Source of the DNA: Stictocephala bisonia
Taxonomy: Eukaryota; Arthropoda; Insecta; Hemiptera; Membracidae
DNA: 64,000 nucleotides
Assembly: GCA_035578905.1 (NCBI GenBank)
Contig: JAQJVL010000697.1
Span: forward strand, 248,001 to 312,000
Reading direction: 5' to 3'
The position numbers and the translations under genes are program-made. The notes below the pieces were generated by a model. That model was given only the letters and a program-made list of their open reading frames with translations, had not been told where the DNA came from and searched no databases. Shown piece after piece: positions 1 to 11,099 of this stretch. The first letter of the stretch is position 1. Each line of letters opens with the position of its first letter.

Positions 1-1569
1 TGAGTATATTCTGGTGTTGGCTTATAGTCACCACATTTTCTTATCACTCCAACTCCATGTAATTAGTTTAAACTGACTGATGTATAAACACTTTAAGGAC
101 TAGTAGTGTAGTTGTGTGAGTATATTCTGGCGTTGGCTTATAGTCACCACATTTTCTTATCACTCCAACCCCATGTAATTAGTTTAAACTGACTGATGTA
201 TAAACACTTAAGGACTAGTAGTGTAGTTGTGTGAGTATATTCTGGTGTTGGCTTATAGTCACCACATTTTCTTATCACTCCAACCCCATGTAATTAGTTT
301 AAAATGACTGATGTATAAACACTTAAGGACTAGTAGTGTAGTTGTGTGAGTATATTCTGGTGTTGGTTTATAGTTACCACATTTTCTTATCACTCCAACT
401 CCATGTAATTAGTTTAAAATGACTGATGTATAAACACATTAAGTTCTAGTAGTATAGTTGTGTGAGTATATTCTGGTGTTGGCTTATAGTCACCACATTT
501 TCTTATCACTCCAACCCCATGTAATTAGTTTAAAATGACTGATGTATAAACACTTAAGGACTAGTAGTGTAGTTGTGTGAGTATATTCTGGTGTTGGTTT
601 ATAGTCACTACATTTTCTTTTTACTCCTACCCCATGTAATTAGTTTAAAATGACTGATGTATAAACACATTAAGTACTAGTAGTATAGTTGTGTGAGTAT
701 ATTCTGGTGTTGGTTTATAGTCACCACATTTTCTTATCACTCCAACCCCATGTAATTAGTTTAAACTGACTGATGTATAAACACTTTATTTAAGGACTAG
801 TAGTGTAGTTGTGTGAGTATATTCTGGTGTTGGTTTATAGTCACCACATTTTCTTATCACTCCAACCCCATGTAATTAGTTTAAACTGACTGATGTATAA
901 ACACTTTAAGGACTAGTAGTGTAGTTGTGTGAGTATATTCTGGTGTGGGCTTATAGTCACTACAATTTCTTATCACTCCTACCCCATGTAGTTAGTTTAA
1001 AATGACTGATGTATAAACACTTTAAGGACTATTAGTGTAGTTGTGTGAGTATATTCTGGCGTTGGCTTACAGTCACTACATTTTCTTATCACTCCAACCC
1101 CATGTAATTAGTTTAAACTGACTGATGTATAAACACTTTAAGGACTAGTAGTGTAGTTGTGTGAGTATATTCTGGCGTTGGCTTATAGTCACTACATTTT
1201 CTTATCACTCCAACCCCATGTAATTAGTTAAAACTAACTGATGTATAACGCTTTAAGGACTAGTAGTGTAGTTGTGTGAGTATATTCTGGCGTTGGCTTA
1301 TAGTCACTACATTTTCTTATCACTCCAACCCCATGTAATTAGTTTAAACTGACTGATGTATAAACACTTTAAGGACTAGTAGTGTAGTTGTGTGAGTATA
1401 TTCTGGCGTTGGCTTATAGTCACCACATTTTCTTATCACTCCAACCCCATGTAATTAGTTTAAACTGACTGATGTATAAACACTTTAAGGACTAGTAGTG
1501 TAGTTGTGTGAGTATATTCTGGTGTTGGCTTATAGTCACCACATTTTCTTATCACTCCAACCCCATTTA
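1..1569. repeat. 116-bp satellite array, about 13.5 copies, runs off the window start
   Basis: The unit starts TGAGTATATTCTGGTGTTGG and recurs every 115-116 bases from base 1 to about 1569. Copies differ by scattered substitutions (gtgttggc/gcgttggc, caccaca/cactaca) and small indels, such as an extra TTTA near 787. The last copy breaks off in the phrase ccccatttaa. The array has no start inside the window, so its true length is unknown. No reading frame is conserved. Confidence 0.97.
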
Positions 1570-2413
1570 ATTTAATCTTTAGGCAGTTCATTTTTTAAAC
1601 TTATATTTATATTTAATAAGGAACAGTATATTTTATATTTTAAATTAAACTTTTTTCTGAAAAAAAAAATAAACTCGCAGCTATTTGACACCGACTTAAA
1701 ATTATTATGAATTTCTTTATTGTTCACAGACTATACGTGTCACTTTTGTCCTTTGATTTAAAACATTGATATGGCTTGTATTAATTTAATCTTAACACAC
1801 TAAAACGTAATAAAATATGTAGTTTTATACTTTCCAGTGAAGCGAATTGAAAAGGGGCTCTGTTCACTCGATAGGTAAATAAATAACTATATTCCATTGT
1901 ACAGCAAGTGTTTTTCTTTCTTTAAAAAAAAATGTTTTTGGTGTTTTGTTTAGGAATAAACTTAAGGTTCGGATTCCACGTAAAGCTGTTAGTCCCTTAG
2001 TTGCCCGGGCTATTGGGCTGTCGTTAAATGACTCTTTCCAAGGATGAGTTAACCTTAGTAACAGTGGCTACACTCATCACTTCTCATATTCGACCATATC
2101 TCTACGATCGCCGTCTTAGAAATGAATAATAATGAAATAGAATAAAAATATTTTTCCTATATTTTTTACAATGAAAAATCCCTTTTAAATGCATATATAT
2201 TTACTCAATTCTTTATTTATGAATAGAGTACAGTACATGAAAGTACATGGTATATCTTAAATATCAATATGTTATGTTACGTTACATAAGCAGGGAATTT
2301 TAGATAAAATAAATACAATGAAAAGATAAAGGTTCCAATGAAACTTATGGTAATTTAATTTGCATGGTTTGGTTATTAAATAAAATTTCGATTGGAAAAG
2401 GGTTTATTAGAAA
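1570..2413. other. AT-rich sequence without recognised features
   Basis: Unique-looking AT-rich DNA between the 116-bp satellite and the TA-flanked transposon. I see no frame with a recognisable protein and no tandem structure beyond short A runs. Confidence 0.6.
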
Positions 2414-3605
2414 TAGGGTGAATTCAGGTAATCTCGTGATAAAATTGTAAAAACCATTCTAAGATAAACATGAATTAAGTATTTTTTGTTTTGATTGTTA
2501 CTATTGTATTTAGTATGTTTTCGAGTATCTTAAGGTAAAGTTATGTAGCTACAATTACAGTAATAATTAAAATACAATATAATTTTTATAACAATGTATG
2601 GTTAAAGTAATCTCGTGATAGTGCAGGTAATCTCGTGATAGCATTGAGATATACCCGTGATATCACGGGATTGTCAACACTAAGGTAATCGCGTGGTATT
2701 GGTAGCCTTGCACTATCACGTTATTACCTGTATAGATTTGTAAGTAGTTTCTCAAGCTTTTAAATAAATATTTAGCTAAGTATAAAAGGAAAAGGATAAA
2801 ACTCAAGTAGTGCTTCTCCCTCTTAGCCTGATCATCATCATTGGCTGCCACCACACCTTTCTTCTTTACAGGAGCCATTCTGAAAGAAATATACGTATTA
2901 TATTTTTTCAATTTTTAAAATGTTTATTGATAAACTAACATTTATAAGGTAATTCATAAATATAACCTTACGTTACAATAATAAGTGTACAAAATGTATT
3001 CAAAATTTTCAGTTTTCCATTTATAATTAATAGGTTTGAATAGTTCATTTGGAGTTAAGTTTTGAAAAAATAAAAAAAAAAAAAACATAAGCTAGAACTA
3101 TTTCTATATCTGGTTAAAGCAAAAAGGTAAGCAAGGCATAAGTATTTAATATTAATCTAGCTATCTCGTGAGGCACAAACTGACAGTTGATGATATAAAA
3201 CATGCAAAATCGTAAAAAATCAGGCGACGGGGCTAAGCTCTGCTTCTTAGAGTTAAAAACATAACCTAACAAAAATTACATTGCTACATTCAATGAAGTT
3301 TTACCTATTTATATACTTAGTTTCAGCATAAAACCTTGATAAATGCATTAACTACATAATTAAAATGACTTACCTGCAATATATATGAGAAAAACTGCTA
3401 AAAATCCAGGATAAAAACTTTGAAAATTCGCAGAACAATTACTAGAATAACTACAATCCGCCACGCGGTCTCAAACTGATCTGTGAATTGCCCTGCGTCT
3501 AGTGGTAAGCGGTTGGAACTCTACCTTACGTGGTAAACCCGTGACAAGCCACAGAAAAACTATCACGAGTTTACCAGTATCACGAAATTACCTGAATTCA
3601 CCCTA
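2414..3605. mobile_element. 1188-bp DNA transposon with TA target duplication
   Basis: The termini are inverted copies of GGGTGAATTCAGGTAAT followed by a variant of CTCGTGATA. The left end starts at 2416, the right end stops at 3603, and both are flanked by TA, the usual duplication of the Tc1/mariner superfamily. The motif GGTAATCTCGTGATA recurs several times just inside the left end (about 2427, 2607 and 2626), inverted near 2715, and again at the right end, which suggests transposase binding sites. A perfect 16-bp palindrome (CCCGTGATATCACGGG) lies at 2654-2669. A minus-strand 82-codon frame (2663-2911) has an internal ATG at 2876 opening MAPVKKKGVV. It could be the first exon of a lost protein, but I do not recognise it. 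No transposase catalytic motif is present, so the element looks non-autonomous. Confidence 0.8.
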
Positions 3606-4454
3606 CTATACTTCAAATTCAATTCGGAAGGCAGCCCAAATCAATATTTCTGTATAGCATTGAGAAATGTACAAACGTATATTCTTTAAAATGTTGAATC
3701 GCTAACTAATCTGTTGGAAAGTTCAAACCATTAAATTAACCATAAGCATTTATCCATTTAATTTAAGTGGATAAACAATTGTTTAACTAAATTGTTTCAA
3801 TAAAATTCTTTCTTCCTTTTCGTATATTGAATATCATAAAGTTGTGAGTGTATACATTGTCAAATTTAACTGAAACTGAACGGATGTCTCTGACTGTCAT
3901 GGCGACTACAAAGCTTAGGGATCGCTCTCTCAAGCTTTAACTTGATAATAAATTTAGTGGAATGAACTAAAAACAAGGAGGTAAGTAATGGTTAATAACT
4001 CTTTTCACAATTAACACAGATAAATACATTCCTTTGGTGTGCCAGTTAATATCGGGATAAAGTTTCTTTTTATGTACATACCTATTTTACATATAAGATT
4101 ATATTATTTAGTTTTATTTTAAAAATATTCTAATTATTAATTTGCCATAGATTATATTTGGCGTATACTTTGTAGATATAAAAATCTAATAGTATTTGAA
4201 GACTTGATTTAGTTTCCTCGGTCCTATTTATAAAATTTGTAAAGAAATCCTTCAATGGTCGTTCGCCATGTTTTGGTGTATTTCCTTGTCAACAATGATT
4301 TTTTCCTTGTCAACACAATGCTGTGACGTGGAGCATGGTTGGCCCGGAATTGTTCCGAACTTACTCCCTGTAGAATATTACATAACAGATCTTATGACGA
4401 TATCGATGTATTGATTATTATTTGTAAAATAGATTCCGTATCTTTTTGTAACTA
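3606..4454. other. AT-rich sequence without recognised features
   Basis: Non-repetitive AT-rich DNA. I find no supported gene, RNA or repeat. Confidence 0.5.
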
Positions 4455-4570
4455 GCAAAAGAAATTTGTGCTATTTTTCAATGTTTTTATCATTAAAATT
4501 GGTCCTAATACTGATCCTTGAGGGACACCAAATTTGTTGTTGACCTGAAAGAAATTTTCGTTATTATTGT
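4455..4570 (-). pseudogene. non-LTR reverse-transcriptase fragment
   Basis: On the minus strand, bases 4529-4497 read GVPQGSVLGPI. This is the conserved block before the catalytic YADD motif in LINE-type reverse transcriptases. Weakly matching codons precede it up to about 4570. The YADD box and the rest of the domain are absent or unrecognisable, so this is a scrap of a dead retroelement. Identification rests on one very characteristic motif. The clade cannot be given. Confidence 0.75.
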
Positions 4571-5530
4571 TTTTAATGTGTGTCTATAAATTAAGATCTG
4601 TTTATAGCTATTATTTTATAAACTATTCTAGTATAAATATGTTTGTTCCAAGATTTTTAAAATAAATTGTTGGTAGGTCCATTAAGATCCCTTCTGTTTA
4701 TTCATCTTCATCGGCAGAATCGATCACCTGGCTGTGTGACAGTTGCTGTTGCTACTGATTTACTATTTCAACATTTATGTTGAATGGAATCTATTACATT
4801 TCTTTTATAAATAACTTTACATATTGATGTTACATGCGTTTACTTAATGTAGCCAAAAGTCACTTACCGAGGCCGAAGGCTAAGTTGTTGCGACCGCAGC
4901 AAGTGATAGGGTTGGCATGCAAAGCGTGTAGGGGTGTCCCCTAATCTTTATTAACATTAGTAAAATTATGGTTAAATATATTGTTTATATCCTCAGAGTT
5001 ATATCCCTTGCCATTAGTTTGAGCGCTCCAAGAAGTTTATAGTTCTAGAACTTAGTATAGTTCAAATGTCGCTAGAATAGCAAAGAGCCTGTCTGACTAG
5101 TAAGAACACACAAACGGAGCTGAGCGGCGCGAATTGGAGCGAGCTGCAGCGGAGCAATTGCGAGCGACTGCCGTCGCACACACGCAACAACCGGCAAAGG
5201 CGAGCCGGAGCGTCAGTTCGACAATGTCACTGTCTAAGTTTGAGTGGGAAGTAGGCTACTTGTAAATCCTGAATAATATTTATTGGTTTGTACTTGTTTC
5301 ATTTATCAGAACTTCAGTAAACTTATTTCGTACTCAAAACTTCTGCATATATAGCACATACTTTGGTATTTAGCACATCTTACATCTACATAGGGATCAA
5401 CAGGGACTGCGCCGCATATCCAGTCCTAATTGTCCTAATGACAAGGTCCAAAAAGATCTACCTCGGAATGCACCGGGACTGCGCCGCTACCATCCCAGGT
5501 AACCTAGCTGGGCGGAGGATGTAAACAAAC
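4571..5530. other. mixed sequence with a GC-rich patch
   Basis: No gene is supported. Bases about 5110-5230 are distinctly richer in G and C than their surroundings, with repeated GAGCG and GCGAGC words. Bases 5404-5417 and 5478-5491 share the words gggactgcgccgc. Both could be remains of an LTR or promoter region, but no partner copy is in the window. Confidence 0.4.
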
Positions 5531-7470
5531 TATGAACAAATTACACATCAGTGAAATTGACGCCAATTTCCCTCCATACATTTGGGCGCTATATTCTTCG
5601 GATTTGTGGAAAACGACGAACTCTCTACCACTTATTGTTATTGTTACTTCTATTCTTCCATACTCAGTTAATGTTAAACTCTTTTATAGTCCCATCAATT
5701 ATATCAAACTCTTCTTTTCAAACATAGATTTTCATAGTGTTTATACTCAAAAGCAGATATTCTTGCGAACTCAAATAAAGTCCAACTCTATTCAACCAAC
5801 TAGTCCTCTATCAAACAGTTCAAGCATGTAATAATACATACACCCATTTCGAACTTATTATTATTATTTTCAATTTGTTGCAGTAAAAAAGAGATATTGT
5901 TCTGTACTATTTCTAAATTCATCTGTAATATTTTGTCTCTTTTCTAACTTTATAGTCTTCCTTACTTTTTCTAAGTTCATCTCTATTTTTAAACGTAATA
6001 GAATATTTTTCAAGTTTGTATTATTCAAAAAATAAATTTTACCATACTCTTTCTAAATTAAACTTTATGCGAGTGGAAAAGTCAAACTTAATCATACGTC
6101 CCTAAGTGTTTAATACTTAAAAGGAGATTTTCTTTCCTTTTCATAATCTTTCCTAGTTCAACTCTATTTCCTTTAAACTTATTGAATTTTTTCAAATTTT
6201 TTTATATTAAAAAAGATATTTTACCGTACTCATGCAAAGTTCAACTCTATCCATAGTCCGACTAACGAAATTTACCAGTTACTCTTTATGAACTTATTGG
6301 AATTTCTCCATGTTTGTTATACTCTTGAGAAGATATTCTCCATGTTTGTTATACTCTTGAGAAGATATTCTCCATGTTTGTTATACTCTTGAGAAGATAT
6401 TCTCCATGTTTGTTATACTCTTGAGAAGATATTCTCCATGTTTGTTATACTCTTGAGAAGATATTCTCCATGTTTGTTATACTCTTGAGAAGATATTCTC
6501 CATGTTTGTTATACTCTTGAGAAGATATTCTCCATGTTTGTTATACTCTTGAGAAGATATTCTCCATGTTTGTTATACTCTTGAGAAGATATTCTCCATG
6601 TTTGTTATACTCTTGAGAAGATATTCTTCATGTTTGTTATACTCTTGAGAAGATATTCTTCATGTTTGTTATACTCTTGAGAAGATATTCTTCATGTTTG
6701 TTATACTCTTGAGAAGATATTCTTCCATACTCAGTTAACTTTAAACTCTTTTATAGTCCCATAAATCATATCAAACTTCTCTTTTCAAACATAATTTTTT
6801 CCAAATTTTTATACTCATTAGGAGATATTCGTACATACTCAAACAAAGTTCAACTTTATCCATAGTCCTATCATCCAATTTAATACTTGTACACATTTTT
6901 AACTGAATCGAATTTTTCCAATTGGGTTAATTTAAAAAGAGATATTGTTCTGTACTATTTCCAAGTTCAACTCTGAAACTTAAACAACCCAACTCTATAT
7001 TTCGATCCTATCAACCAAATCAAGCAACAATCATGTTTCAATACTTGGACTATTTCTGAATTAACCGATTTTTTCAAGTTGTTATTTTATACTTCAAATG
7101 AGGTATTGTTCTACACTAATTCCAAATTATACTCAAATAATTAGACTCTTTTCTACTTAATTGAATTTTTCCAAGCCCAACTCTCACTGATTCTATCAAC
7201 TATAACAGGCAACAATCATGTTAATACTTGTACCATTTCCTAATTTACCGAGTTTTTTCATGTTGTTACAGTCAAAAGGAGGTGTTGTTTGGTACTATTT
7301 CTAACTTTAACTCTAATACTTTGACTCTTTTCAAACTTTAATCGAACTTTTCCTAGGCTAACTCTACCATTAGTCCTATCAACCAAATCAAGTAACAATC
7401 ATCTCTTAATACTTGTATTCTTTCCAAACTTAATCGAGATTTTTTTCAAGTTGTTATATGCCTTATCAAC
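5531..7470. repeat. degenerate tandem repeat region, about 185-bp period
   Basis: Diverged phrases recur in order: 'caaccaaatcaagtaacaat' near 7008, 7197 and 7379 (spacing about 180-190), 'ttaatacttg', 'ttttttcaagttgtta' and 'gagatattgttctgtacta'. The segment beginning 'ttccatactcagtta' near 5653 recurs at 6722, on either side of the 32-bp minisatellite. The plus strand is biased to C and T. The 99-codon frame at 5532-5831 lies inside this repeat and is not considered a gene. Confidence 0.7.
6303..6725. repeat. 32-bp minisatellite, 13 copies
   Basis: The unit is TTCTCCATGTTTGTTATACT plus CTTGAGAAGATA and is nearly perfect. The last copies carry the single change to TTCTTCATG, a gradient expected from recent unequal exchange. 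It is embedded in the degenerate 185-bp repeat region, whose flanking phrases are duplicated on both sides. Confidence 0.97.
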
Positions 7471-8833
7471 GAAACTAGTCAAGCAAATCACACTCCAGTG
7501 TGAAAATACGTGCAATCTGTTGTGCAATTGTCTCCTGATACATTTTGGTCGCGGCGAGTGTCGGTGCTATACCTGCCCAGCCACTGCTTGTGCGCTCGCT
7601 TCCTTTAGATAGTATGAGTTTGATTTTGTAGCTCTCAATCGCTGTGTGTTTTTACCCTAACACTCATAAAACGTGTTTTCCTCCCCTATCTTGCTTTCAC
7701 TGTCCCCGCCGCCCCGCCCCCAAATTGTACAAAAGTACATAACACTCGAGCAATGAGGTGTTATATACCCGAATTATTAATCGAGTCTTTCACTCAAAGG
7801 TAAGTGTACAAATGTCAACTCAATTTTAGTATATATGTTATTTTTAGAAAGATAATTGGTTACACTTTTGTAAAAACCTTTTTTAGTTTTACTTTAAAGT
7901 AAATTGGTTAGTACCTTTTATTCATCATAATCGCAAAATGTAAATAAAATATATTGTGTAGTTACTTAAAGAGTTCTTAATATGTACATAGAAGGTCAAA
8001 TTAGTCACTTTAGATAGCCACCCCTCCAGAAAGAAAATATTTTGAATTTTTCCCTCAACACATTTATTATGTATTTATAAGAAAATTAAAACTTATAATA
8101 AAAAAAAAAAAAACAACGTGTACTCTCTTGGTAAAATCTTGTTACAAATGTTTACTAAGTAATCTCCTCAATTGTGATACGCTATCGCCGTAATTGCTTG
8201 TAATCAATTAGCACATACTCCGTATCTCACGGCAAGGTCAGAAGGTCAGGTGATATTCGTGTTAGCGAAAATCTCTTGAGGTTGTAATATTTAAGTCTAA
8301 TAATTAGTTTATTTGCGTTAAAAGTTGGAGGTTATTCATTTTTTCCTCTTAGGAACTTTGCATTGCATTAATAACTCTACTCAAGTCCACAAGCCAATCA
8401 GCTGTTCTCGGTCTGGACTTGATCATAGTTTTAGAGTTTAATCATACAACCTTTCAACGCATGTACCTGTGCTAGATGACAATAAACATTTCTTGGTGCT
8501 TAGTTCATGACCAAGTTTGTCTGTGTGTTTATATGGTCCTCATCTTTATTACCAAAGTCGCAGGAGCACCATTCCTGTCTTGTCTAACACAGTATACACA
8601 TAATTTGGTCGTTTTATGCAATCTATAACGAAGAAAACTACAAATAATATAATAAAACAACAAACATTTAATCTTTGGTTTATGTTCCCGCTCATATAAA
8701 AAGTTCTATCGTCATAGTCAGTAAAGTAGGTAATCAATCTTAAATCCCTTCTATTCTTAAGGGAGGGGGGGCTGCAATGTCATACTATGTTCAACGGTAA
8801 TCCGATATTTTACGTATATTTCCTATAACGTTT
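7471..8833. other. unassigned sequence
   Basis: AT-rich with a short GC-richer part at about 7550-7740. The small open frame at 8549-8737 on the minus strand has no recognisable motif. I see nothing supportable. Confidence 0.45.
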
Positions 8834-11099
8834 TTGATGTATCTTTTCGTCGCTATTTTAACAGAACATTTTCATTGCCTAGAATATTTTATTTTTGTTG
8901 TTTCACTTTCCGTGATGAAGAAAAAAGTGTTCTCTGCTATCACTCATGTTTTTAATGAAAACGCGCCTCTAGTACGTAAGAGAGTTACCAGAAAGAAATC
9001 TCCATGGAGGAATAAGAACATTATTCAATTAACCGCTGAAAAAGATTATATTAAGAAAAAAATGCTATCTACAACAAATGAAACTGATTAAAAAAATATT
9101 GTAAGATTAGAAACATGCTCAACCATGAAATAAGACGATCTAAGCAAAATTATTTTAGAACTGAAATGGAGAATGTAAAAACTCTAAAGACTTTTGGACT
9201 AAAATAAGGACAAGTGGTGTTACTGATCCATTCAATCCAGCCATACCAAATGTTGTCAAAGATTTGGAGGACAACAATAAGTAGTTCGTCAGTATGAGCT
9301 TAAGTATCTCGGCAAAATCTGATTTATTAATATCAATACCACTGTACGTGTATGGGTGGGTGGGTGGGTTAATACCACTGTACGTGTGAATCGGTGGGCG
9401 GTGGGCCAATACAATTGTTTGCTTTTCCCTGTTGTTGAGTATCTTGTTGATTAATTAAGAATTGTTGTAATCTGCCTGGACTGTTCAACAGAAAAATTGA
9501 TACTAATTTAAAGGCACAAAATTTATACAGTCTAATTATTTATGAAAGAAACAAATCAGAGAGTGTTACTAGCGATTTCTATTTCAGGAAGATTACAAGA
9601 AAAGAAGTGCAGAGGCTTTGAATAGCATCACGTCAGAGGCAGTTGGAGCTGATGGTATATCAATAAAAAATGATTAAAATGATAAGTCCATATTGTATTG
9701 ACGCCATAACGCACTTAGCAAACCAGTCATTGGCCACTTCCACTTTTCCGGATGCATGGAAGGAGGCGATTGTACTGCCTCTGCCCAAAGTCAAGACAAC
9801 TTCATCTGTACCAGACCTGCGTCCGATTTCGGTATTGTCTGCCCTGTCTAAGGTATTGGGAGAAGCTAGTTGTTTCACAGATGGTAGCTTTTTTGGAGTT
9901 GGAGAATATCCTTCCAGCCTTGCAGTATGGATTCAGAAAGGATCATAGTACAACAACTGCGCTATTACTAGTTTGTGATGAGTTGCTTCAAGCAAGGGCA
10001 GAAAAGAAAGCACCTCTTCTTGCAATGAATGCTTTTCATCTTCAATCGACCACAATATGTTGTTAGCTGTCATGCATTTTTATGGTTTTCGACCGGAGGT
10101 GGTTTCTTGGTTCCATTCCTATTTGGTGAATAGGAGACAACAATTTAAATTGGGATGGATTTCTCTTCATCTTTGAGTAAGGTTGCTGGTGTCCACAGGG
10201 TAGTTGCCTCGGGCCTATTCTATTCACTCTGTTTTCTGCCACTATGGGTTCAAGCTTACAAAATAGTCGCTTGTATTCATATGCCGATGATGCTCAACTT
10301 TGTTTTTCATATGATGCCAGAAGAGCTGACACAGCTGTATCCATTATGAATTCTGATTTAAGCATTGTCCATGATTGGTCTGAGAGGCATGGGATTAAAT
10401 TGAACAAGGAAAAGTGTTGTGTTCTGTCGATTCCTTCCAACGTGGGTTCGGAGTCTGTCGGTGCGGTGTTGTTTGGCGGTATGAGACTAAACGAGTGTGA
10501 ATCCTCAAAGCCTTTGGGCCTCATGTTCGATGGTGACCTCACTTTGTCTGGTCATGTAAGTGCTGTTTGTCCACGGGCCCTTAGTCGACTAAGAATGTTA
10601 TGCAAGCATAGATACATGTTTCCTAAAGAGACCAAACTTCGCCTTGTCCAGGCTCTTGTGCTCTTTTAGATCGATTACTGCCTCCCTGTGTATGGCAATA
10701 TTGTGTCTAAAGGGGATTTAGACAAATTACAGAGAGTGCAAAATATGTGTGTCAGTATGTATGTGGACTAAGAAGGTTTGACCATGTTACGGAGGCGCGG
10801 CGATCACTGGGTTTGCTGACTGTGACAAATACCTGTACCCTGCACTCCTCATGCCTAGTTTACAGAATCTTTATCACTGGCAAGCCGGGATATTTGAGGG
10901 AAAACTAATAAACAGGTCTCAGATCCGATTTCGCAGTACTATACAGGATCAAGTTTTGGAGATGCCTCGCGTTCGCCGTGAATTTGAAAGAAAACAATTT
11001 GCGCACTTAGCTCCCAAATTATTTAATGAATTGTCCTCCAGCGGAACAGGTCAGGGTGTATATGAAATTACATATAAAAAAATGTATATAAGTATTTAA
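8834..11099 (+). pseudogene. broken LINE (non-LTR retrotransposon) reverse transcriptase
   Basis: Plus-strand codons of one retroelement ORF are spread over all three frames. 8834-9091 holds the linker between endonuclease and RT (motif NAPLVRKRVT..KSPW). About 9180-9296 holds DFWTKIR in another frame. About 9615-9900 carries the start of RT (ADGISIK, PDLRPISVLSALSKVL). About 9870-10040 carries LQYGFRKDHSTTTAL. 10244-10669 has the catalytic YADDAQL box and HGIKLNKEKC. 10851-11099 is the C-terminal tail ending LAPKLFNELSS. Several frameshifts and stops make it dead. The N-terminal endonuclease is missing, as in typical 5'-truncated copies. An unrelated G-rich insertion sits at about 9337-9410. 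A/T-rich sequence with AATAAAG words follows to about 11280 and may be the 3' tail. It resembles CR1/L2/Jockey-type elements. I cannot decide the clade. Confidence 0.9.
9337..9400. repeat. G-rich insert with a G-quadruplex motif inside the LINE
   Basis: Bases 9354-9368 are GGGTGGGTGGGTGGG, a four-tract G-quadruplex consensus, preceded by ACCACTGTACGTGTAT. The leader recurs at about 9373 and ends there in a degraded G-rich run. A near-identical leader plus the same 15-base G motif is at 63361-63395, so this is a dispersed unit. Confidence 0.75.

Noticed and set aside
3485..3545. tRNA-like words (GTCTAGTGGTAAGCGG)
   Set aside because: An A-box-like piece only. No B box or cloverleaf, and it lies inside the TA-flanked transposon.
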